From Cryomorphaceae bacterium (lineage in GTDB: Bacteria > Bacteroidota > Bacteroidia > Flavobacteriales > Schleiferiaceae), in NCBI GenBank assembly GCA_003455605.1, contig DMQR01000057.1:587-6507 (forward strand): a DNA stretch of 5,921 nt, read 5' to 3'. Shown here one piece after another: positions 1 through 5,921 of this stretch; the first letter of the stretch is position 1, and each line of letters opens with the position of its first letter. Both the position numbers and the translations under genes were made by a program. Under the pieces are notes generated by a model. That model was given only the letters and a program-made list of their open reading frames with translations. It searched no databases and was not told the origin of the DNA.

Positions 1-1197
<1,197 letters not shown>

Positions 1198-1212
1198 TTA
1201 CTCTATTAAGGA

Positions 1213-1491
1213 TTAAACAATAGCCATGATATCAGCTTCGCGCACAATCAAATACTCACCGCCTTCGTACTTGAATTCGGTGCCACTGTACTTACCATAC
1301 AATACAGTATCGCCAACATTTACCGTCATCGGCTCCTCCTTCTTACCAGGTCCAACCGCCACAACGGTGCCTTTTTGAGGTTTTTCTTGCGCTGTATCAG
1401 GAATGATAATTCCTGACGCAGTCGTAGTTTCCGCAGCCGCAGGTTCGACGATCACTCGATCAGCTAGCGGACGAATCTTTAAATCTGCCAT
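1213..1491 (-). CDS. groES: 10 kDa co-chaperonin GroES
   Basis: GroES is the heptameric lid that caps GroEL rings and closes the folding chamber in the cytosol. The 92-residue product is slightly shorter than E. coli GroES (97). It opens with [17 protein letters not shown], the family N-terminus. The mobile loop that docks on the GroEL apical domain is at about residues 18-34, with the hydrophobic Gly-Ile-Ile-Ile-Pro contact at 27-31. The beta-barrel motifs VVAVGPG (43-49), [11 protein letters not shown] (60-70) and [13 protein letters not shown] (80-92) follow in the usual order. The ATG at 1489-1491 gives the conserved N-terminus. It is preceded by an A/T-rich leader (AATAAAATAAG) with no Shine-Dalgarno sequence. 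It is the first gene of the groESL operon. Its control region lies at about 1520-1605, downstream of the secG terminator. Confidence 0.98.
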   Translation of the reverse strand: MADLKIRPLADRVIVEPAAAETTTASGIIIPDTAQEKPQKGTVVAVGPGKKEEPMTVNVGDTVLYGKYSGTEFKYEGGEYLIVREADIMAIV

Positions 1492-1519
1492 GATTTTGAC
1501 TTATTTTATTATTGTTTAA

Positions 1520-1550
1520 CGCTTCATTATATGAAATTCTGTGCCAAAGT
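1520..1550 (-). promoter_or_regulatory. Candidate groESL promoter: sigma-54-like -24 box overlapping a TATAAT
   Basis: Read on the minus strand, TTGGCAC occupies 1547 to 1541 and matches the sigma-54 -24 box perfectly. Five bases later, at 1535 to 1532, where TTGC is expected, the sequence is TTCA, so the usual GC pair of the -12 box is missing. A perfect TATAAT lies at 1531 to 1526. Either element would put the transcript start near 1520, about 30 bases before the groES ATG. The Bacteroidota housekeeping pattern (TTTG, then TAnnTTTG about 19 bases on) is not matched: there is a TTTG at 1548-1545 but no good -7 partner. That a groESL promoter lies here is likely from position, because the stretch sits between a terminator and the gene. 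The sigma factor is uncertain. Confidence 0.5.
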
Positions 1551-1558
1551 ACGAATTG

Positions 1559-1605
1559 TGTCATCCTGTCACCGACCTACATATCTACGTCCGAAAAAAT
1601 GACAG
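1559..1605. repeat. TGTCA/TGACA repeats upstream of groES (possible operator)
   Basis: On the plus strand TGTCA occurs at 1559-1563 and again at 1567-1571 as a direct repeat with an 8-base period. The inverted form ATGACAG is at 1599-1605. CTGTCA (1566-1571) and TGACAG (1600-1605) form a perfect 6-base inverted repeat separated by 28 bases. TGTCAT (1559-1564) likewise pairs with ATGACA (1599-1604). The cluster lies immediately upstream of the candidate -24 box, in the only non-coding stretch of the window, where a regulator site for groESL would be expected. The distal arm abuts the T-run of the secG terminator. Binding by any particular protein is inference, and short repeats like these can arise by chance. 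Confidence 0.4.
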
Positions 1606-1644
1606 AAAAACAAAAAACCCACACAGCAAATACCATGCGGGCTT
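1606..1644 (-). terminator. Rho-independent terminator after secG
   Basis: On the minus strand, AAGCCCGCA (1644-1636) pairs with TGTGGGTTT (1623-1615) in a 9-base stem with two G-U pairs, around a 12-base loop. The 3' arm runs into a T-rich tract (six T, one G, five T, counted on the minus strand down to 1606). It lies 21 bases after the secG stop. It marks the end of the upstream transcription unit and separates it from groESL. Confidence 0.85.
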
Positions 1645-1665
1645 GTTCTATATAGATGACTCTGC

Positions 1666-2031
1666 TTATTCTACACTCTCAGGCATCCCCTCAACAGGCG
1701 CTTCCTGAATTGGAGCATCTGACGGTGCTGCTGGTATGCTTGGCTGGAATGGAAGTGCATCTTCGACCTGCTCTTGCAAAATAGTATCCTGCTCTTCGAC
1801 CGTTTCACTGCTCGCCATGTTCATACCGATCACCAGAACGAATAAAGCGATTACCAAAGACCAAGTTGCCTTGTCCAAGAAATCTGTAGTTTTCTTTACG
1901 CCACCGAGCATTTGAGGGCTATCGCCACCAAAGGCTGAGCTAAGACCACCTCCTTTGGGGTTCTGAACCAAAACGACCAAAACCAACAATATGGAGACAA
2001 CAACAATCAGGATAGTAAACAATGCTGTCAT
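1666..2031 (-). CDS. secG: Preprotein translocase subunit SecG
   Basis: SecG is the small inner-membrane subunit of the SecYEG channel and assists SecA-driven protein export. The 121-residue product has the family layout. A first membrane helix at about residues 3-22 is followed by the conserved cytoplasmic loop QNPKGGGLSSAFGG (23-36) and the QMLGGVKKTTDFLDKATW segment (40-57). The second helix is at about 55-73. The C-terminal tail (74-121) is Pro-rich and acidic, with 12 Asp/Glu and no Lys or Arg, and makes the protein longer than minimal SecG proteins. The ATG at 2029-2031 shares its A with the TAA of the upstream gene (TAATG), so translation probably couples by reinitiation. It is the last gene of its unit, with a terminator 21 bases downstream. 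The identification is certain; the role of the tail is unknown. Confidence 0.95.
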   Translation of the reverse strand: MTALFTILIVVVSILLVLVVLVQNPKGGGLSSAFGGDSPQMLGGVKKTTDFLDKATWSLVIALFVLVIGMNMASSETVEEQDTILQEQVEDALPFQPSIPAAPSDAPIQEAPVEGMPESVE

Positions 2032-3074
2032 TACTTCTTCTGTTTCTTAATTTCTCTAATTCGGTCGGCAAAGAAACCACTTTTTTCCGGGTATTTCAAA
2101 CTTAAAATCTCGTAAGCGTTGATTGCCTTATCCCAAAGGGCCTGCTTGAGGTAAATCTCTGCCAGTGTTTCGGTTACAAACTTCCCTTGGTCGTCCGAAG
2201 GCAAATGGAATACATCTATTTTTCCGTCCTTCTTCGGCACTGAGAATTTGGGTAATTCACTGATGATTGTCATCACATCTTTCGGCATACTACGCTGCAC
2301 TTTTTTCGGTTTCCCTTGCGAGAAATCTCCCATCAACCATTCTATAAACGACGCTTTCTCGCTGAAAGGCATTTCCCTCACCTCAAGCTTTTCCTTTACC
2401 CGCGTAGGTTCCGTTTTCTGCTTCTTTTCAACCTTTTGCTTTGATACCGCAGGGGCTACCTTAGCCTTCACCTTTGGTTTCTTCTGCTTCGGCGCTTTCT
2501 TTGGCTTTTCAACCTCGGCCTGCTTATTCTCTTGGGTTATGCTCCCACGAGTTTCCTCCCCACGCAAAGAACGTGAGCGTAAAATCACCTTACGCACCGC
2601 CTCTGGCAAATGACTTAAATCTTCTGGAAGAGAAATCTGTTTTGCTGGAGAAGCTTTCGATTTTGGGGCATCCAATTTCACTGACTCATTGGGCTTCTTC
2701 TCTGGAACCGATTCCTTAACGACCTCTGCCTCCGCAGGCTCAGTAGCTGTGGTCGCCACCTCAACTTTTTCCACCTTACCCGCTTCGGCCACCTCGGTAA
2801 AATCTACCACCTGCACCTCCTTCACGCCTTCCATACCTGGAATAGGCATATCGTGAAATTCCTTGAGTGCCGCCCTATTTGGCGTGGAAATGGCCGCGCG
2901 CTTGATCTGACCCGGCAGCAAATAGCTCTCCTTCTTCTGCAATGCCTTCATGTACAAAGCATGCAGAGGAGCCGCATACGGGAAATCGTCCACCGCCTGC
3001 TTCAGGCCAATCAAATCCTCCGAAGTAATCTGCTCCGGATGCTTGAACAAGGTGTTAATTTTCTTTGCGTTCAT
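2031..3074 (-). CDS. Uncharacterised protein with a C-terminal TPR-like segment and Lys/Glu-rich linker
   Basis: I do not recognise a named function. The 347-residue product has three parts. An N-terminal helical block (about 1-80) contains DLIGLKQAVDDFPYAAPLHA and looks folded. A long low-complexity region (about 95-235) is rich in Lys, Glu, Ala, Pro and Val, with runs such as KPKKAPKQKKPKVKAK (190-205), and is probably disordered and strongly charged. A C-terminal block (about 236-347) has a short SFIEWLMGD motif (242-250). It ends in one TPR-like helix pair (about 300-333), LAEIYLKQALWDKAINAYE..LKYPEKS, which suggests protein binding. There is no signal peptide or membrane helix, so it is probably cytosolic. 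The start abuts the lptE stop (TAAATG) and the stop overlaps the secG start, tying its expression to LPS transport and protein export genes. From memory, proteins with this C-terminus occur widely in Bacteroidota beside secG. Any role in export or envelope assembly is inference from context. Confidence 0.85.
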   Translation of the reverse strand: MNAKKINTLFKHPEQITSEDLIGLKQAVDDFPYAAPLHALYMKALQKKESYLLPGQIKRAAISTPNRAALKEFHDMPIPGMEGVKEVQVVDFTEVAEAGKVEKVEVATTATEPAEAEVVKESVPEKKPNESVKLDAPKSKASPAKQISLPEDLSHLPEAVRKVILRSRSLRGEETRGSITQENKQAEVEKPKKAPKQKKPKVKAKVAPAVSKQKVEKKQKTEPTRVKEKLEVREMPFSEKASFIEWLMGDFSQGKPKKVQRSMPKDVMTIISELPKFSVPKKDGKIDVFHLPSDDQGKFVTETLAEIYLKQALWDKAINAYEILSLKYPEKSGFFADRIREIKKQKK

Positions 3075-3578
3075 TTACCAATTCGCGATGGCTCTATTTA
3101 GCACATCTTCTCGTAATTCTTTGATAATTTCTGCGGCCAATTCGTTTTCAATATCGGAAAAATTGAGGTCCGCACCGTAGGGACGTGAACGACTAAACCG
3201 AGCATTGAAATTATTCTCTGGTGCCAATTCATTGATGAACTCGACCTGCACACTTATAGTGAACAGCATCTGAGCCACCTCACTGGGACCTCGAGCCGCC
3301 TGCGGCCGTAAACTGTATTCATTTATTTCACCACTGATATACATGTCGGCCGGCCCCTGAACCAGCTCCAGCGTTGTCTGCTGAACAAAAATATCTTTGA
3401 TAGCCTCCGTCACCCATTGCGAGGTTTCGGGATTCACAATCTGTGCGTTATTATCAAAAAAGTCCACCTGCATCGTCTTCGCATCCCCTACATTACCGCC
3501 CGTAAAGCTGTACCCGCCTTTGCAGGAACTTAGCGCCAAAGCGAGAAATAGGATGGATATACGGCAGAATTGGACCAT
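3075..3578 (-). CDS. lptE: LptE-type LPS assembly outer-membrane lipoprotein
   Basis: LptE is the lipoprotein that plugs the LptD barrel in the outer membrane and helps insert lipopolysaccharide at the cell surface. The 167-residue product begins with a short type II signal peptide: Arg6, a hydrophobic run at 7-16, and lipobox Leu-Ser-Ser-Cys with the lipidated Cys19. The mature part opens with Lys-Gly-Gly-Tyr-Ser-Phe-Thr-Gly, the form I associate with Bacteroidota LptE proteins. A mixed alpha/beta body follows, and the last 30 residues form a predicted helix (IENELAAEIIKELREDVLNR). The length fits the family. The ATG at 3576-3578 overlaps the stop of the upstream activator gene (TAATG), and the next gene starts directly at its stop. 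Sequence conservation in LptE is low across phyla, so the call rests on the lipobox, the start of the mature protein, length and locus. Another small envelope lipoprotein is the main alternative. Confidence 0.85.
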   Translation of the reverse strand: MVQFCRISILFLALALSSCKGGYSFTGGNVGDAKTMQVDFFDNNAQIVNPETSQWVTEAIKDIFVQQTTLELVQGPADMYISGEINEYSLRPQAARGPSEVAQMLFTISVQVEFINELAPENNFNARFSRSRPYGADLNFSDIENELAAEIIKELREDVLNRAIANW

Positions 3579-4789
3579 TATTCTAGATTATATTGTTTAA
3601 TCTTACGATACAAGGTACGTTCAGAAATACCCAATTCCTTCGCGGCAACCTTCCGCTTCCCGTTCGACTTTTCCAAAGCCTTCTTGATCAACTCAACTTC
3701 CTTGTCCACCAAGCTTAAATTCTCAATCTCAATGGTATCCTCATTGAAATCCTCATACTGCTCCCGATCTACGAAAGTCACTGCACCCTCTGACGGCCTG
3801 TACTCTCCTGTAATCTTCGGATACTCGCGCTGCATACCCTCATAAATGCCCTCGCCCGAAGCCACCGCATTTTTCAACGCATTAATCTCCGCACGCATTT
3901 CAAACAACAGCTTATACAATGCCTCACGCTCCTTCGCGAAATCAGCATTGGAAACACTATCGTCGCTCAATCGAGTATTGGCTAAAGCCGGCAAGTTCGA
4001 TGCATCCACTTGAGGCAAATAAGCCTTCAGTACATCCTTACCTAACAAGCGCGAGGTCTCAATGACACTCATCTGCTCTGCAAGGTTGCGCAGCTGACGA
4101 ATGTTTCCAGGCCAACGATATTGCTCCAGTAATCGAATCGCTTCGTCGTCCAAACGTACTGACGGCAAGTGGTATTTATTGGCGAAATCCGCCGCAAACT
4201 TTCGGAACAACAAATGGATATCCGCCGGGCGCTCACGCAATGGCGGCAAGTTAATCTCTACCGTGTTCAATCTGTAGTACAAATCCTCACGGAACTTTCC
4301 ATTTTTGATCGCCTCGAGCATGCCCACATTCGTAGCTCCAACGACGCGTACGTCAATCTTGTTGGCGCGAGACGCACCTACTCGGATGAACTCGCCGGTT
4401 TCCAAGACGCGAAGCAATCGCACCTGAGATGGCATGGGTAATTCGCCCACTTCGTCCAAAAAGATGGTGCCGCCGTCGGCTTCCTCAAAATACCCTTTAC
4501 GGGCCCCGGTGGCGCCTGTAAAAGCACCCTTCTCGTGCCCAAAAAGTTCTGAATCTATTGTTCCCTCAGGAATAGCTCCACAATTCACCGCGATATACGG
4601 CGCATGCTTGCGATGGCTGAGCCCGTGAATGATTTTCGGAATGGCTTCTTTCCCCACCCCGCTTTCTCCGGTGACCAAAACGCTGATGTCCGTCGGAGCG
4701 ACACGTACAGCTTTCTCCAAGGCGCGATCCAAAAGTGGACTGACCCCAATGATGCCGAAGCGTTGTTTGATGCTTTTGATATCAGACAT
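3578..4789 (-). CDS. Sigma-54-dependent transcriptional activator without receiver domain (AAA+ / Fis-type HTH)
   Basis: Proteins of this family bind upstream DNA and use ATP to open promoters held by sigma-54 RNA polymerase. The AAA+ domain begins almost at the N-terminus (about residues 11-260), leaving no room for a receiver, GAF or PAS domain, as in PspF. Visible motifs are Walker A GESGVGKE (41-48), the intact sigma-54 contact loop GAFTGA (88-93), Walker B TIFLDE (108-113), sensor I ATN (152-154), candidate arginine fingers Arg167 and Arg173 in FREDLYYRL, and sensor II WPGNIRQLRN (226-235). A linker of about 95 residues (262-355) contains a likely coiled coil (284-308). A Fis-type helix-turn-helix closes the protein (about 362-403, core AAKELGISERTLYRKIK). 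The ATG at 4787-4789 lies 18 bases after the miaB stop, with no Shine-Dalgarno sequence. Its stop overlaps the lptE start. All catalytic motifs look intact, so it should be a working activator; its targets and signal are not shown by the sequence. Confidence 0.93.
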   Translation of the reverse strand: MSDIKSIKQRFGIIGVSPLLDRALEKAVRVAPTDISVLVTGESGVGKEAIPKIIHGLSHRKHAPYIAVNCGAIPEGTIDSELFGHEKGAFTGATGARKGYFEEADGGTIFLDEVGELPMPSQVRLLRVLETGEFIRVGASRANKIDVRVVGATNVGMLEAIKNGKFREDLYYRLNTVEINLPPLRERPADIHLLFRKFAADFANKYHLPSVRLDDEAIRLLEQYRWPGNIRQLRNLAEQMSVIETSRLLGKDVLKAYLPQVDASNLPALANTRLSDDSVSNADFAKEREALYKLLFEMRAEINALKNAVASGEGIYEGMQREYPKITGEYRPSEGAVTFVDREQYEDFNEDTIEIENLSLVDKEVELIKKALEKSNGKRKVAAKELGISERTLYRKIKQYNLE

Positions 4790-4807
4790 TGGTTGAGTAT
4801 TTAAGGT

Positions 4808-5921
4808 TTAATCGAAGACTACAGTACCGATCAAGGTAGCTGCCGTACATCTATCTATTTTAACTTTTACAAAGTCGCCAGGTTGGAAGTCGTGGCGATC
4901 GAATACTACCACACTGTTGGTGCCGGTACGACCAAATAATTGGTCTTCACGTTTCTTAGACGTTCCCTCTATCAGCACCTCGTAGGTATTACCCACCATA
5001 GCTTCGTGGCGCAGGAGCGAATGCTTGTTTTGCAACTGGATGATCTCGTTTAATCGGCGCTTTTTCACCTCTAGTGGGACATCATCTTCCAATTTTCTCG
5101 CCGCGAACGTGTTAGGGCGCTCGCTGTAGAAGAACATGTAGCCGAAATCATATTGCACATATTCCATCAAACTCAAGGTCTCTCGGTGGTCTTCCTCCGT
5201 TTCGGTCGGGAAGCCCGTAATCATATCGTGCGAAATGGCACAACCTGGAATGATTCGGCGAATGCGGTCGATCAACGCAAAGTACTCTTCTCTGTTGTGT
5301 CCGCGGTTCATCAACTCCAAGATGCGAGACGATCCACTTTGTACTGGCAGATGGACGTAGTTACAGATGTTCTTGTATTTCGCAATGGTCTCTAGCACAT
5401 CGTCCCGCATATCCTGCGGATTCGAAGTTGAGAATCGAATACGCATATGCGGCACTGTCTCGGCGACCATCGCCATAAGATCCGAAAAATGCACCGCACT
5501 GGCCTTGGCCAAATCCGATGCCTTATCAAAGTCCTTCTTGAGTCCACCTCCGTACCACAAGTAGCTATCGACGTTCTGCCCCAAGAGGGTAATTTCTTTA
5601 TAGCCTTGGTTCGCAAGTTCCAATGCCTCGTCCACGATGGTTTGTGGATTTCTCGAGCGCTCACGTCCACGAGTGAACGGCACTACACAGAAGGTACACA
5701 TATTATCGCAACCGCGAGTGATGGAAATAAAGGCACTTACACCATTTCCGCCCAGGCGAACCGGTTCAATATCATCGTAAGTCTCTTCCTTACTAAGGAT
5801 CACATTGACCGCTTTGCGGCCTCCGTCCAGCTCCTCCAAAAGATTCGGAAGATCGCGGTAGGCATCTGGGCCCACGACCAAGTCAACTAATTTTTCTTCT
5901 TCCAATAACTTTCCCTTCACG
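4808..5921 (-). CDS. miaB: tRNA-2-methylthio-N6-isopentenyladenosine synthase MiaB (5' end cut off)
   Basis: MiaB is a radical-SAM iron-sulfur enzyme that adds a methylthio group to N6-isopentenyladenosine at position 37 of tRNAs reading codons that begin with U. About 370 residues of an expected ~480 are visible. The N-terminal methylthiotransferase domain, with the three cysteines of the second cluster, lies outside the window apart from its end (LVDLVVGPDAYRDLPNLL). The radical-SAM CxxxCxxC motif is intact as CDNMCTFC (cysteines at 71, 75 and 78 of the visible part). It is followed by PFTRGRERSR, LLGQNVDSY, LPVQSGSSRIL and the DMITGFPTET motif. The C-terminal TRAM RNA-binding domain (about 309-369) ends in IGTVVFD. 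The GTG at 5918-5920 could be taken for a start but is an internal Val codon, because the preceding and following residues belong to the conserved MiaB body. The true start is upstream of the window. The gene heads the dense run leading into the activator. Confidence 0.96.
   Translation of the reverse strand, partial: VKGKLLEEEKLVDLVVGPDAYRDLPNLLEELDGGRKAVNVILSKEETYDDIEPVRLGGNGVSAFISITRGCDNMCTFCVVPFTRGRERSRNPQTIVDEALELANQGYKEITLLGQNVDSYLWYGGGLKKDFDKASDLAKASAVHFSDLMAMVAETVPHMRIRFSTSNPQDMRDDVLETIAKYKNICNYVHLPVQSGSSRILELMNRGHNREEYFALIDRIRRIIPGCAISHDMITGFPTETEEDHRETLSLMEYVQYDFGYMFFYSERPNTFAARKLEDDVPLEVKKRRLNEIIQLQNKHSLLRHEAMVGNTYEVLIEGTSKKREDQLFGRTGTNSVVVFDRHDFQPGDFVKVKIDRCTAATLIGTVVFD

Noticed and set aside
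1280..1285. Second TGGCAC (-24-like) on the minus strand inside groES
   Set aside because: It lies within coding sequence and has no -12 partner, so it is treated as chance. The same holds for the copy at 3221-3226 in lptE.
1492..1665. CIRCE/HrcA operator upstream of groES
   Set aside because: No TTAGCACTC or GAGTGCTAA half is present in the intergenic region. The TGTCA repeats have a different sequence and spacing.
2248..2613. Plus-strand open frame rich in Phe and Ser opposite the TPR-like gene
   Set aside because: The Phe/Ser/Cys richness is what the complement of a Lys/Glu-rich coding stretch produces. It is not a real membrane protein.
5447..5890. Plus-strand open frame of 147 codons opposite miaB
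   Set aside because: It overlaps the radical-SAM core of miaB entirely and its translation shows no domain-like pattern, so it is a shadow frame.
5918..5920. GTG as a start codon for a shortened MiaB
   Set aside because: The frame continues to the window edge and the residues around it belong to the conserved MiaB body. The N-terminal cluster-binding domain must lie upstream, so this is an internal Val codon.

Overview
The window is a compact, one-directional stretch of a bacterial chromosome: all seven genes lie on the minus strand and run from right (high coordinates) to left. In order of transcription they are miaB (5' end cut off), a stand-alone sigma-54 activator, an lptE-type outer-membrane lipoprotein gene, a gene for an uncharacterised protein with a C-terminal TPR-like segment, secG, groES and groEL (3' end cut off). 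The organism is most likely a member of Bacteroidota, probably Flavobacteriia-like. The reasons are this gene order, the form of LptE (lipobox followed by Gly-Gly-Tyr-Ser-Phe-Thr-Gly), the AAA+ regulator type, the SecG sequence, and the absence of Shine-Dalgarno-like sequences before the starts I checked (groEL, groES, the activator). Class level is less certain than phylum.

Right part (4808-5921): MiaB, the radical-SAM tRNA methylthiotransferase, with its cluster cysteines and TRAM domain present and its N-terminal domain outside the window. Middle part (1666-4789): four genes packed with no intergenic space. The stops of the activator and of the TPR-like gene overlap the next start as TAATG, and the lptE stop abuts the next start as TAAATG, so these genes are probably translationally coupled. 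The set joins a transcription regulator to envelope-biogenesis functions: LPS assembly (LptE) and protein export (SecG).

The only sizeable non-coding gap (1492-1665, 174 bases) holds a rho-independent terminator after secG and then the control region of groESL. That region has TGTCA/TGACA repeats, a perfect sigma-54-like -24 box (TTGGCAC), a poor -12 box and an overlapping TATAAT. No CIRCE operator is visible. Left part (1-1491): the groES-groEL chaperonin operon.

I see no mobile element, CRISPR array, tRNA or rRNA, and no sign of horizontal transfer. Most of the window is core genome. The points that deserve a second look are the groESL control region, the receiver-less sigma-54 activator in an envelope operon, and the uncharacterised TPR-like protein.
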